From the NCBI RefSeq assembly GCF_947497025.1, contig NZ_CANMFC010000011.1, forward strand, positions 1-64,000: 64,000 nucleotides of DNA, given 5' to 3'. Position 1 is the first letter of the stretch, and every line of letters starts with the position of its first letter. The DNA is from an uncultured Kushneria sp. (GTDB lineage: Bacteria > Pseudomonadota > Gammaproteobacteria > Pseudomonadales > Halomonadaceae). The position numbers and the translations under genes are program-made. Shown here in pieces: positions 46,719-56,556 of the stretch. Below the pieces are notes generated by a model. That model searched no databases. It saw only the letters and a program-made list of their open reading frames with translations, and was not told the origin of the DNA.

Positions 46719-46934
46719 TTAAAAAGCACTCAAACAGCATTGTCAGCGAAGATGTTTTCACTGGCATCAATGAACATTTACCACGCTGAATTCTGCGTCG
46801 GTGTATTGGCACCAGTATCCGGCCACAATGCATGACAGCATCATGGCCAGTTAGACATCATGGTAACACCAGGCTTTTCTCGGGCCACTCATTCCTTTGT
46901 TGCCGTAGATTGAATCACTTGATGAATACTCGAA
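46719..46934. other. gap between galE and the glycosyltransferase, no gene seen
   Basis: 216 bp with no supported frame and no clear terminator. Both neighbours run leftward, so the glycosyltransferase may have its own promoter here. Confidence 0.3.
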
Positions 46935-47957
46935 TCATGAAAGGGTCGAATCACTGTACCCATTGGGATTTTTCTGTTGCCAGCGCCAGGTATCTACCAT
47001 CATTTTTTCGATGTCGAACTCGGCTGTCCAGCCAAGCACCTCTTCTGCGTGCGCCGGGTCGGCATAACAACGCGCGATATCGCCGGCACGACGGGGGTGA
47101 AACTCATAGGCGACCTTTCGATCGCTTGCCTTTTCAAAGGCCTGTACCACTTCAAGTACGCTGTAGCCTTTACCGGTTCCAAGATTGAAGGTATGCACGC
47201 CGTCATGTCGGGACAGATAATCCAGCGCCATTAAATGTCCTTTCGCCAGATCCGTGACATGGATGTAGTCGCGAACGCCGGTGCCATCGGTAGTGTCATA
47301 ATCATTGCCAAATACGGACAGCACTTCACGACGACCGATCGCCACCTGGCTGACAAAGGGCACCAGGTTATTGGGAATGCCATTGGGGTCTTCACCGATC
47401 ATGCCGCTGTCGTGGGCGCCTACCGGGTTGAAATAGCGCAACACGGAAATACGCCACTGCGGGTCCGATACGGCAAGATCCTGCAGAATCTCTTCGACCA
47501 TCAGCTTGGAGCGACCGTATGGGTTGGTCGCCGCAGTGGGAAAATTTTCCCGAATGGGAACCGATGCCGGGTCGCCATATACGGTCGCAGAGGAGCTAAA
47601 GACGATCTTTTTTACGTCGGCGCGTGACATGGCACTACAGAGCACCAGCGTGCCGTTGACGTTGTTATCGAAGTAGTCGAGCGGCTTTTGAACGCTTTCG
47701 CCGACAGCCTTGAGCCCGGCAAAGTGAATGACCGAGTCAATTTCATGCTGGCTGAAAACATCATCGAGCAATGCGGCGTCCCGAATGTCACCTTCAACCC
47801 ATGGCACTTCCCTTCCGGTCAGCGCACTGACCCTTTCCAGAGATTTTTTATTGGCATTGCAGAAATTATCCAATACCAATACATCCTGACCTGCTTCAAG
47901 CAGTGTTAGAACCGTATGTGAACCAATATAGCCTGCACCTCCGGTAACAAGAATCAT
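46935..47957 (-). CDS. galE: UDP-glucose 4-epimerase
   Basis: Interconverts UDP-glucose and UDP-galactose using bound NAD+. 340 residues: Rossmann MILVTGGAGYIGSHTVL, VIHFAGLKAVGESVQKPL, SSSATVYGD (catalytic Ser/Thr) and YGRSKLMVEEIL (catalytic Tyr-x3-Lys). ATG 47957 has GGGAGAGG upstream; the ORF extends in frame to 48026 without support. Supplies galactose units for envelope polysaccharide, consistent with the neighbouring glycosyltransferase. Confidence 0.96.
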   Translation of the reverse strand: MILVTGGAGYIGSHTVLTLLEAGQDVLVLDNFCNANKKSLERVSALTGREVPWVEGDIRDAALLDDVFSQHEIDSVIHFAGLKAVGESVQKPLDYFDNNVNGTLVLCSAMSRADVKKIVFSSSATVYGDPASVPIRENFPTAATNPYGRSKLMVEEILQDLAVSDPQWRISVLRYFNPVGAHDSGMIGEDPNGIPNNLVPFVSQVAIGRREVLSVFGNDYDTTDGTGVRDYIHVTDLAKGHLMALDYLSRHDGVHTFNLGTGKGYSVLEVVQAFEKASDRKVAYEFHPRRAGDIARCYADPAHAEEVLGWTAEFDIEKMMVDTWRWQQKNPNGYSDSTLS

Positions 47958-48153
47958 TTGCCTCTCCCTGAGTTCTGAATGGATAAAACGGCTGAAGGAA
48001 CACTGTCCTGCAAGGTGCATCAGCATCTGTGGTCGACGAAAGGCGCAAATACAATCGTCTTATACTTCATTATAAACATGAATAAAGTCGAGGGTTTATG
48101 CTGATCCATCGGTTATCTGCACCTCAAATCTCAACTTATAAAATCGGAAATAA

Positions 48154-49611
48154 ATGATGCCTGACAAGACGACGGATACCGACCAGCCATCATCAGGCAA
48201 GGCACCTGTCATTGGCTTGTGGCTGGGCCTGCTATGGATTTTGATGGTAATGATTTTACCCGCGCCGGGCGGTATGTCAGAAAGTGCCTGGCACTGTATC
48301 GGTCTGGCACTTTTGATGGCCACCTGGTGGTCGACCGAAGCCATTCCGATACCAGCCACTTCCCTGCTTCCCATCATTCTGGCACCTGCCATGGATATCG
48401 GCAGCCTCAAGGACGTTACATCAGCCTACGCTGACCCGATCATTTTCCTGTTTCTGGGCGGTTTCCTGCTGGGGCTTGCCATGCAGCGCTGGAATCTGCA
48501 TCGACGTATTGCACTGCGCACACTGATTGTTGTGGGTTCTGACCCTAAAAAACAGATTGGCGGTTTCATGCTGGCAACCGGTTTTATCAGCATGTGGGTC
48601 TCCAATACGGCAACCGCCATCATGATGCTGCCTATAGGTACCTCTGTCATTGCTCTGCTTTCCACCAGCAATGAAAGTGAAGTACGCCGGTACTCTACTG
48701 CCCTGCTGTTGGCGATCGCCTACTCTGCAAGCATTGGCGGGGTAGCTACCCTGATAGGTACCCCGCCCAATGCACTGTTGGCCGGCTATCTATCCAACAA
48801 CCAGGATATTGATATTGGCTTTGCACAATGGATGGTCGTTGGCTTGCCCGTATCGATTGCCATGATGGTTCTGGCATGGTGGTGGCTGACCCGGCAGGGC
48901 TTCGATATTGAGCAGGGTGATGCTGGCAACAACCTTCTCAGGGAGGAGCTTGGCAAGCTGGGCAACATGAGCACTGCAGAAAAGCGGGTAGGGATTGCCT
49001 TTCTTGTAGCGGCACTGGCATGGATGACTCGCCCACTTATTAACAACCTCGGCCTTGACTGGCTCAGTGATACCACTATTGCCATGGCAGTAGGTATTGG
49101 ACTGTTTCTGGCCCCATCAGGAAGCGGCAAGAAAGAAAAGCTTATGGATTGGGAAAGCTCGGCCTCGCTCCCCTGGGGCGTGTTGCTGCTATTTGGGGGC
49201 GGGCTTGCGCTGGCAGGAATCATCCAGGGTTCAGGGTTGGCAGCCTGGATTGCCGAGCAACTCTCGCTTTTCTCGATTTTTCCTCTGGTTGTTTTGATCG
49301 CCATTGTCGTACTGGTCATTATTTTCCTCACCGAGGTAACTTCCAATACGGCGACCGCTGCTGCTTTTTTACCCCTGCTGGGCGCACTGGCTATTTCTCT
49401 GGGGCTCTCGCCACTGCTGATTACCGTTCCCGCTGCGATCGCTGCAAGCTGCGCCTTCATGATGCCTGTCGCAACACCACCCAACGCCATTGTCTTCGCG
49501 ACCGGACAGATGAAGATACAGTCCATGATCCGCGCCGGCCTGTTTCTTAATCTTGCCGGCACACTGATCATTACGCTGCTGGTCTATACGCTGATCAGCC
49601 TGCTCTGGTAA
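48154..49611 (+). CDS. DASS (SLC13) family Na+:dicarboxylate/sulfate symporter
   Basis: Inner-membrane importer of 485 residues and about 11-12 helices. The two re-entrant SNT motifs are present: WVSNTATAIMMLPIGTS and TSNTATAAAFLPLLGA, as is ATLIGTPPNALLAGY and MMPVATPPNAIVFATG. Resembles citrate/succinate transporters (VcINDY/CitT type); substrate not decided. ATG at 48154, with a second in-frame ATG three bases later. Divergent from galE and followed by a terminator. Confidence 0.92.
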   Translation: MMPDKTTDTDQPSSGKAPVIGLWLGLLWILMVMILPAPGGMSESAWHCIGLALLMATWWSTEAIPIPATSLLPIILAPAMDIGSLKDVTSAYADPIIFLFLGGFLLGLAMQRWNLHRRIALRTLIVVGSDPKKQIGGFMLATGFISMWVSNTATAIMMLPIGTSVIALLSTSNESEVRRYSTALLLAIAYSASIGGVATLIGTPPNALLAGYLSNNQDIDIGFAQWMVVGLPVSIAMMVLAWWWLTRQGFDIEQGDAGNNLLREELGKLGNMSTAEKRVGIAFLVAALAWMTRPLINNLGLDWLSDTTIAMAVGIGLFLAPSGSGKKEKLMDWESSASLPWGVLLLFGGGLALAGIIQGSGLAAWIAEQLSLFSIFPLVVLIAIVVLVIIFLTEVTSNTATAAAFLPLLGALAISLGLSPLLITVPAAIAASCAFMMPVATPPNAIVFATGQMKIQSMIRAGLFLNLAGTLIITLLVYTLISLLW

Positions 49612-49631
49612 CGCCTTGCATTTTAAGCCAG

Positions 49632-49665
49632 AAAAGCCGTCTACCCCTGGCAGACGGCTTTTTTT
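49632..49665 (+). terminator. rho-independent terminator after the DASS symporter
   Basis: Stem AGCCGTCT / AGACGGCT with a nine-base loop followed by seven Ts. Confidence 0.92.
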
Positions 49666-49728
49666 GGTTGAAACCATGCAAGTGATAAAAGAACGGATTA
49701 TTTAACTCTGAAGTAAACAAACCCTGGC

Positions 49729-50916
49729 TCAGGTTATAAAAAGGAAGCCTTTAATAATAAGAGCATTGGCAATATCGATCAGAAACCCACCCACTACCGG
49801 CACGATAATAAAGGCCAGCCGGGATGGCCCAAACCGCTCGGTCACCGCCTGCATATTGGCAATGGCCGTAGGTGTGGCCCCCATGGCAAAACCGCAGTTG
49901 CCTGCCACCAGGACAGCGGCATCATAACCGCCCCCCATGACTCTAAAGGTCACCTGCGTGGTGTAGAAAAAGACCAGCGCGACCTGCACCATCAAAATGA
50001 CCAGCATCGGTAGCGCAAGGTTGGCGAGATCCCACAGCTTGAGATTCATCAACGCCAGTGCCAGAAATACGGAAAGGGCCACGTTGCCGACCGTATTATT
50101 GGCATCATCATTGACATGATAGAGGCGGCTGATGCGAAGAACATTGCCGATAATGACGCAGGAGAACAACACCCATACGAATGTCGGCAGGCTGAACGGC
50201 GTATCCTCGAGCACCCCATGAAGAAAGGTGCCCGCAACAAGCCCTGCAAAGAGACAACACAGCACCCGAATCATGCTGCCAACATCGGTTCTTTCATCCT
50301 TGCCAGCAAGATCAGCAACATCTTTCTGATCATCACTTTCAATATTCATTCCCTTTTTTTGGGCACGCCGAATCAAGAATGACGCTGTGGGCCCGCCAAT
50401 CAGGGAACCAAACACCAGGCCAAACGTTGCCGCTGCCATTGCCAGCGCCATGGCACTTTCCACACCATAGCTGTTTGTAAAGACCTCGGCCCATGCGGCA
50501 CCGGTGCCATGACCACCGGACATGGTGATCGAGCCTCCCAGCAATCCCATTACGGGCGACAATCCAAACAGGGTGGCAATCCCGACACCAACAATGTTTT
50601 GCAACACCAGCAGCCCCACCACCAGCGCAAAGAAAACCAGCAGCTTCGAGCCACCGGCACGGATCAGACCGAAGTTGGCAGACAGGCCAACCGATGCGAA
50701 AAACAGCAACATGAAAGGTTCCTGAAGCCCACCAAAGAAGGTGATTTCGATCCCAAAGCCCCGCAATATTGTCACCACAAGCGTGGCAAGAAGCCCCCCT
50801 ACTACCGGTACCGGTATATTGAATTCACGCAGAAAGCGCACATGCTTGACGCACTGCTGGCCAAGCACCAGCACCACAATGGCAATAAAGAGCGTCGTTA
50901 TGGGACCGGGCGTCAT
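49729..50916 (-). CDS. gltS: sodium/glutamate symporter
   Basis: ESS-family importer of 395 residues, about 10 helices, with FLREFNIPVPVVGGLLATL, GGSITMSGGHGTGAAWAEVF (the GGHGTGAAW loop) and the second repeat AGNCGFAMGATPTAIANMQAV. Length and motifs fit GltS. Convergent with the DASS symporter. Na+-coupled uptake suits a salt-tolerant cell and supplies glutamate as an osmolyte or nitrogen source. Confidence 0.95.
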   Translation of the reverse strand: MTPGPITTLFIAIVVLVLGQQCVKHVRFLREFNIPVPVVGGLLATLVVTILRGFGIEITFFGGLQEPFMLLFFASVGLSANFGLIRAGGSKLLVFFALVVGLLVLQNIVGVGIATLFGLSPVMGLLGGSITMSGGHGTGAAWAEVFTNSYGVESAMALAMAAATFGLVFGSLIGGPTASFLIRRAQKKGMNIESDDQKDVADLAGKDERTDVGSMIRVLCCLFAGLVAGTFLHGVLEDTPFSLPTFVWVLFSCVIIGNVLRISRLYHVNDDANNTVGNVALSVFLALALMNLKLWDLANLALPMLVILMVQVALVFFYTTQVTFRVMGGGYDAAVLVAGNCGFAMGATPTAIANMQAVTERFGPSRLAFIIVPVVGGFLIDIANALIIKGFLFIT

Positions 50917-51185
50917 AATGATTCCTGTAAGTTGTTGATGTCATGCACTGTAACGCCAGAAAGGCAGCTCCGAGTATAAGTCATTCACCCTTTCCGAACC
51001 CAGCTCTGCCAAAGCGAACTCCTGTTCAAGCACCATGTCAATTGCCGCCTCTATCAATCAGGAGTCTGCATCAATTGAATCAATCAAGAGTAACCACCAG
51101 CCATGAATGGCCGAGTCAACTCTTGTGCAGATTCGCTGTGAGATTTGGAAGCTTCACTGGTTTACATTTTAAATGATATGCAACA
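50917..51185. other. gltS upstream region, no gene seen
   Basis: About 270 bp with no supported frame. It should hold the gltS promoter (leftward). No operator recognised. Confidence 0.35.
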
Positions 51186-51218
51186 TAAAAAGGGTCGCCG
51201 CTTGCGCGACGACCCTTT
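51186..51218 (-). terminator. terminator after chemoreceptor 1
   Basis: Stem AAAGGGTCG / CGACCCTTT (51189-51197 with 51210-51218) with a GC-rich 12-base loop, followed leftward by Ts; 41 bp past the stop of the first chemoreceptor. Confidence 0.82.
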
Positions 51219-51259
51219 CGAGTGACTCATTCAGTATTGCGTATTAGCAATAACTTTCT

Positions 51260-53002
51260 TTAAAAGGTTTCCCATTCATCGGCATCATTGGCAGTTGCTG
51301 TCGCCTTGTAACCCTGACTTTTGGCAGGTGTCTTGAGCTCAGCAGTTACTTTAGGGGCCGCCGGGCGCGCCGGGATGGCAGACGCAGAGGGTCTGTTGTT
51401 GACCGCCTTTTCCATTATGCGGCTGGCAACCGGCACTGGAGCATGTCCTTGCACTCTTTGCCCGGAGACCTTGAAAAACGCTACCTGTTCACGCAGCACC
51501 CGTGCACTTTGCTCCATTGAGCGACTGGCCGCCGCGGCTTCTTCCACCAGCGCGGCGTTCTGCTGGGTCACGCTGTCCATCTGTGAAATGGCCTGGTTGA
51601 CCTGATCAATGCCGGTAGACTGCTCGCGGCTGGCCGCGGCAATCTCGGCAACGATATCGGTCATCTTGTTAATACTCTCGACGATACCCCCCAGAGTCTG
51701 ACCTGACCGGGTCACCAGCTCAGAGCCATTGGCCACCTTGGCTACGCTGTCATTGACCAGCATCTTGATCTCACGCGCGGCATCAGCACTACGACTGGAG
51801 AGCGTGCGCACTTCACTGGCCACGACCGCAAACCCTCGCCCCTGCTCACCGGCCCGAGCGGCTTCTACTGCTGCATTCAGCGCCAGCAGATTGGTCTGAA
51901 AGGCAATCGAGTCGATCAGCCCCACGATTTCGGCAATTTTCTGGCTGGAAGTACTGATCTCGTTCATGGCACGCGTCGTCTGTGTTACCACGTCACTACC
52001 TTCACTGGCCTGCTGACGTACATTGAGGGCCAGTTGATTGGCCTGAGCAGCGTTGTCGGCGTTTTGTTTGACCGTGGATGTCATCTCCTCCATCGAAGCG
52101 GCGGTCTCCTCGAGACTTGCAGCCTGCTCCTGAGTACGACGCGACAGATCATCGTTGCCCGAGGCAATCTGACTGGAGGCCGAGCCTACCGATTCGGCAT
52201 TGACGCGCACGTCATCAACCACGCGGGCCAGCTGATTTTGCATGTTGCCAAGGCTTTGCAGGAGGCCTGCAAACTCGTCTCGACCCTTGATTTCAATACG
52301 ATTGTTGAGATCGCCCCCGGCGATCGCGCTGGCTACCTCATTAGCGCGCTTGAGTGGTGCCATGATGCCGCGAATCAACAGCCAGGCAATCCCCGCCATG
52401 ACCATGAATGCCAGAGCCATGACGCCTGCAATGGTCATGAGTGAGGCCTTGGAGCCGGCTATACTGTCAGCAAACGAATTTCCAGCCTGGTTGGTATTGA
52501 TCTCAACGGCACGACTGATGCCGCCGGTAACCGCCTGGAAGGCATCTCGCAGCTGCAGCGCGTTGTTCAGCGGAGAAAAGTCACCGCCGGCCATGGTTCG
52601 CAGGGCCTGATCGTAGTACTGCCAATACGCCGTCAACGCAGGCGTAATGGTATCGGCAAGCGCACGCTCTTCGCTGGAGGTAATAAAATCGGTGGTATAG
52701 GTCTGCCAGCGCGCTTCGGTTAGTGTCTTGAAATCGCCATAGCCATTGAGCAGCTGTGTTGCGGTACCGGCGTCGCGGTCCACCTGCGTGCGCATGAAAT
52801 CCACGCGAGACTCATAAAGTGCTGAACGCATCTCTACCAGCATTTTCATGGGCAGGACGTTCTTGTTGTATACCGTATCCAGATTGTCATCGGCGTTTTT
52901 CATACCAGCGATGCCGGCAGCTCCGATAACAGCCATCAGTATGGCGATGACCACCATGGTGGCAATCAATTTGTACCTAACACTGCGATCAAGAACAGGC
53001 AT
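51260..53002 (-). CDS. methyl-accepting chemotaxis protein 1 (Tar/Tsr-like)
   Basis: 580-residue transmembrane chemoreceptor. TM1 LIATMVVIAILMAVIGAAG, a periplasmic four-helix-bundle sensor of about 150 residues, TM2 IAGVMALAFMVMAGIAWLLI, HAMP (RGIMAPLKRANEVASAIAGG), then the signalling hairpin with the conserved tip EAARAGEQGRGFAVVASEVR. The last five residues, EWETF, are a CheR/CheB-binding pentapeptide as in Tar and Tsr (NWETF). GGAG is eight bases before ATG 53002. Sensor ligand unknown; four-helix type suggests amino acids. Paralog of the next gene. Confidence 0.94.
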   Translation of the reverse strand: MPVLDRSVRYKLIATMVVIAILMAVIGAAGIAGMKNADDNLDTVYNKNVLPMKMLVEMRSALYESRVDFMRTQVDRDAGTATQLLNGYGDFKTLTEARWQTYTTDFITSSEERALADTITPALTAYWQYYDQALRTMAGGDFSPLNNALQLRDAFQAVTGGISRAVEINTNQAGNSFADSIAGSKASLMTIAGVMALAFMVMAGIAWLLIRGIMAPLKRANEVASAIAGGDLNNRIEIKGRDEFAGLLQSLGNMQNQLARVVDDVRVNAESVGSASSQIASGNDDLSRRTQEQAASLEETAASMEEMTSTVKQNADNAAQANQLALNVRQQASEGSDVVTQTTRAMNEISTSSQKIAEIVGLIDSIAFQTNLLALNAAVEAARAGEQGRGFAVVASEVRTLSSRSADAAREIKMLVNDSVAKVANGSELVTRSGQTLGGIVESINKMTDIVAEIAAASREQSTGIDQVNQAISQMDSVTQQNAALVEEAAAASRSMEQSARVLREQVAFFKVSGQRVQGHAPVPVASRIMEKAVNNRPSASAIPARPAAPKVTAELKTPAKSQGYKATATANDADEWETF

Positions 53003-53114
53003 GCGGATAGCTCCGACTAGAGTATCAATAATGTAAGCGTTGGCAGCCCCGGGCCGCGTAGAAGCTATAACGGCCTGACGAATATCCCCCTGAAGCAATA
53101 TTTTTTATTCATAC

Positions 53115-53143
53115 AAAAAAACCGCCGTATAAACGGCGGCTTT
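53115..53143 (-). terminator. terminator after chemoreceptor 2
   Basis: Stem CCGCCGT / ACGGCGG (53122-53128 with 53133-53139), extended by AA/TT pairs, loop ATAA, with an A-run that is a T-run for the leftward transcript. Separates the two chemoreceptor genes, so each is its own unit. Confidence 0.88.
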
Positions 53144-53172
53144 AAACCAGATTTCAGAAACACAAGAGTATG

Positions 53173-54900
53173 TCAGAAGGTTTCCCATTCATCGGCATCA
53201 TTTACCGGTAATGCTTTCGATGGTTTATTGCCTTTATCAAGGGCAGGACGCTTGAGAGATTCAGCAGAATCCTTGCGAGAATAGTGATGCTTATCGGTTT
53301 TGGCTGCCACAGTGTCCATCATTCGACTCGCTACCGGCGTTGATACCCGCCTCTCGGATACTGCCTGTCCCGACATCCGGAAAAAACCCACCTGCTCGCG
53401 CAGCACGCGCGCGCTTTGCTCCATCGAGCGGCTGGCCGCCGCGGCTTCTTCCACCAGCGCGGCGTTTTGCTGTGTCACGCTGTCCATCTGTGAGATAGCC
53501 TGATTGACCTGATCGATCCCGGTGGACTGCTCACGACTGGCGGCGGCAATTTCGGCAACGATATCGGTCATTTTGTTGATGCTATCCACTATACCGCCCA
53601 GCGCCTGGCCTGAACGGGTGACAAGTGCCGAGCCGTTGGTAACCCTGGCGACACTATCATCCACCAGCGTTTTGATCTCACGCGCAGCATCAGCACTACG
53701 ACTGGAGAGCGTGCGCACTTCACTGGCAACCACTGCAAAGCCTCTACCCTGCTCTCCGGCACGCGCAGCCTCGACCGCAGCGTTAAGCGCCAGCAGATTG
53801 GTCTGAAAGGCAATCGAGTCGATGAGTCCCACGATTTCGGCGATCTTCTGGCTGGAAGCGCTGATCTCTCCCATGGCCAGCGTGGTCTGCTCAACCACCT
53901 GACTTCCCTCACGGGCCTGCTGACGCACATTGAGTGCCAGCTGATTGGCCTGGGCGGCGTTATCGGCGTTCTGTTTGACCGTGGACGTCATCTCTTCCAT
54001 TGAAGCGGCCGTCTCTTCAAGGCTGGCCGCCTGCTCCTGGGTACGGCGCGATAGATCGTCATTGCCCGAAGCGATCTGACTGGAGGCCGAGCCTACTGCT
54101 TCGGCATTGACACGCACGTCGTTGACCACATTTGCCAGCTGCTTTTGCATATCGCTTAGGCTGCGCAGCAGACCAGCGAATTCATCGCGTCCCTTGACTT
54201 CGATATGATTGTTGAGATCACCACTGGCGATCGCACCTGCCACTTCGTTGGCACGTCCAAGCGGTGCCATGATGCCGCGAATCAAAAGCCGTGCAGCCCC
54301 TGCCATGAGCATGAAGGCCATCACCATCAAACCAATGATGACGCTCATTGAGAATGAGGAATCGTCCATGCTTTTGGTATAGGTAGCCTCGGACTGCCTG
54401 ACGTTGTTATTCGACAGATTCAGGAGACTCTCTACCAGGCTACTGAAATTTTCACGCCCCTGTACGATAGCTGTTGTTGTAGTGAAATCACCCTGACTCA
54501 TGTCGCGAGACATCTGTTCATACAGAGTCCAATAGGTATTCAACAGCGGGGTCAGACTATTGACGAGGGCGCGCTCATTGTCAGAAGTCACGTCGCTGGT
54601 GCTATAGCGCTTCCAGAGCTGATCCACTTTATCCTTGTATTGCTGCTGATAGGTATTGAGCAATTCAGCTGCGCCTGCAGGATTGCCATCCACACGCGCC
54701 TTGAAAATGGCAATACGTGATAGATAAATGGTGGAGCGAATACTGGCCAGTGTTTGCATGGGCAAAACATTGGTCTTGTAGACGGATTCCAGACTGTTAC
54801 CGCCACGGTGCATGCCGAACATGCCTGCACCTCCAATGATGGCCATGACTGCCATGGTGGCAATCAGTTTATATCTGACACTGCGGTTCAGGCCGATCAT
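53173..54900 (-). CDS. methyl-accepting chemotaxis protein 2 (Tar/Tsr-like)
   Basis: 575-residue chemoreceptor with the same layout as its neighbour: TM1 ATMAVMAIIGGAGMFG, four-helix sensor, TM2, HAMP (RGIMAPLGRANEVAGAIASG) and the invariant tip EAARAGEQGRGFAVVASEVR; it also ends EWETF. The cytoplasmic half is nearly identical by eye to chemoreceptor 1, while the periplasmic sensors differ greatly, so the pair arose by duplication and sensor divergence. ATG 54900 with GGGGAA upstream is preferred to TTG 54921. Confidence 0.94.
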   Translation of the reverse strand: MIGLNRSVRYKLIATMAVMAIIGGAGMFGMHRGGNSLESVYKTNVLPMQTLASIRSTIYLSRIAIFKARVDGNPAGAAELLNTYQQQYKDKVDQLWKRYSTSDVTSDNERALVNSLTPLLNTYWTLYEQMSRDMSQGDFTTTTAIVQGRENFSSLVESLLNLSNNNVRQSEATYTKSMDDSSFSMSVIIGLMVMAFMLMAGAARLLIRGIMAPLGRANEVAGAIASGDLNNHIEVKGRDEFAGLLRSLSDMQKQLANVVNDVRVNAEAVGSASSQIASGNDDLSRRTQEQAASLEETAASMEEMTSTVKQNADNAAQANQLALNVRQQAREGSQVVEQTTLAMGEISASSQKIAEIVGLIDSIAFQTNLLALNAAVEAARAGEQGRGFAVVASEVRTLSSRSADAAREIKTLVDDSVARVTNGSALVTRSGQALGGIVDSINKMTDIVAEIAAASREQSTGIDQVNQAISQMDSVTQQNAALVEEAAAASRSMEQSARVLREQVGFFRMSGQAVSERRVSTPVASRMMDTVAAKTDKHHYSRKDSAESLKRPALDKGNKPSKALPVNDADEWETF

Positions 54901-55025
54901 GCGATTCCCCAACGAAATCAATATGGACGATACGCGTCACAGCCAGACCGCGCGCCCTGCTTATCGACCAAAGTTGTACAAACTAAAGCCCAGGGAAATC
55001 TGCAAGAGCATTAGCCCACTGGCAT

Positions 55026-55163
55026 ATGATTGGCGAGCTGCAGGACATGACGTCGCGAGCTGAAAGAGCCATACTGCGCGGCCTTGGTATTCAGGCACTG
55101 CGGACACTTTTTGATGCGCAGCCCAGCGGTGCCGGTGACCCAATCAATGAGGACTTCAGATGA
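55026..55163 (+). CDS. hypothetical 45-residue ORF coupled to guaD
   Basis: Small ORF MIGELQDMTSRAERAILRGL... ending GDPINEDFR. Its stop overlaps the guaD start as ATGA (55160-55163), a typical coupling arrangement. No ribosome site is obvious and no family was recognised, so it may be a small regulatory ORF, a gene, or chance. Confidence 0.35.
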   Translation: MIGELQDMTSRAERAILRGLGIQALRTLFDAQPSGAGDPINEDFR

Positions 55164-56470
55164 GCCTTTATGCCCTGCGCGGGATGACCCTGCATTTTCA
55201 CGACGACCCCGGCGTGGATGATCAACCGCGCGAAGGCAGCGTCGATTACCACCACGATGGTGTGATCGTTATTCGCGATGGCCACATTGTCAGTGCCGGT
55301 CCGGCCGATACGCTGCTTGATACCCTGCCTGAAGGCACTCCTGTTGAGCACTGGCCCGATCAGCTGATCATGCCGGGCTTTATTGATCCGCATCTGCACT
55401 ACAGTCAGCTGGACATCACGGCTTCCTACGGACGCCAGCTACTGGACTGGCTCAATACCTACACCTTCCCGGAAGAGTGTCGCTTCAGCGACCGTGCCTA
55501 CGCCGACGAGATCGCCAAAGCATTTCTGGAACAGCTTCTTGCCAATGGTGTCACCACGGCACTGGCCTTTTGCACCAGCCACCCAGCCTCCGTTGATGCC
55601 CTGTTCAACGCCGCGCTTGAACGCAATATGCGTATGCTGGGCGGCAAGGTGATGATGGACCGTAATGCCCCCGCAGCACTTTGTGACACACCCGAGACCG
55701 GCATTCGTGATAGCCGTCGATTGATCGAGCAATGGCATGAGCGTGGCCGCCTTGAATACGCCATCACACCACGTTTCGCGCCGACCTCAACGCCTGAACA
55801 GCTGGCCGCCACCGGTGAACTATTGAGTGATTACCCCGGCATGGTGATGCAGACCCATCTGTCCGAAAACCGTCAGGAAGTTGAATGGGTGGCGTCACTG
55901 TTCCCTGAGGCGCGTGACTATCTGGATGTCTATTCGCGTTATCAGCTGGTACGCCCGCGGGCGATCTTTGCCCACGGCATTCATATTGATGATGATGTTC
56001 GTCAGCGGCTGGCCGATGACGGTGGCGCCATCGCTTTCTGCCCGAGCTCGAATCTGTTTCTGGGCAGCGGTCTATTTGACTGGCATCAGGCACGCGAGCA
56101 GGAAGTTCGCGTCGGCATTGCCAGCGACATTGGCGCCGGTACGAGCTTCAGCCCCTTTCAGACGCTCCAGGATGCCTATAAGGTCGGCCAGCTCAATGAT
56201 CAGCCGCTAACTCCATGGCAGGCCTTTTATGCTCATACCCTTGGCAATGCCCGCGTGCTGGATATCGATCGCCATGTGGGGAATCTGGCCGCCGGAAAAG
56301 AAGCCGACATCACAATCATCAATCCATGCGCCACACCGATGCTGGCGCGCAAGGCACGCCGTGACCCCACGCTCATGGAAAAGCTTTTCAACCTGATGAT
56401 ACTGGGTGATGAGCGCTGTATCAGCGCCACCTACGTCATGGGTAAAAAGCTTTATACCGCCGGCAATTGA
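55160..56470 (+). CDS. guaD: guanine deaminase
   Basis: Amidohydrolase of 436 residues converting guanine to xanthine and ammonia. Zinc motif FIDPHLHYSQ, the GuaD-type loop LNTYTFPEECRF, THLSENRQEVEW, AHGIHID and CPSSNLFLGSGLF with the later IASDIGAGTSF. Works before xanthine dehydrogenase and together with the adjacent purine permease. Start at ATG 55160 lies in an ATGA overlap with a 45-residue ORF. Confidence 0.95.
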   Translation: MSLYALRGMTLHFHDDPGVDDQPREGSVDYHHDGVIVIRDGHIVSAGPADTLLDTLPEGTPVEHWPDQLIMPGFIDPHLHYSQLDITASYGRQLLDWLNTYTFPEECRFSDRAYADEIAKAFLEQLLANGVTTALAFCTSHPASVDALFNAALERNMRMLGGKVMMDRNAPAALCDTPETGIRDSRRLIEQWHERGRLEYAITPRFAPTSTPEQLAATGELLSDYPGMVMQTHLSENRQEVEWVASLFPEARDYLDVYSRYQLVRPRAIFAHGIHIDDDVRQRLADDGGAIAFCPSSNLFLGSGLFDWHQAREQEVRVGIASDIGAGTSFSPFQTLQDAYKVGQLNDQPLTPWQAFYAHTLGNARVLDIDRHVGNLAAGKEADITIINPCATPMLARKARRDPTLMEKLFNLMILGDERCISATYVMGKKLYTAGN

Positions 56471-56556
56471 TGCTTCGGCGACCGTGCCGGTCGCCACCAT
56501 TTCCATCTCCTGCGCCTGCGCCTGCGCGCCATGAATGACCCTGCGGAACACACTGC

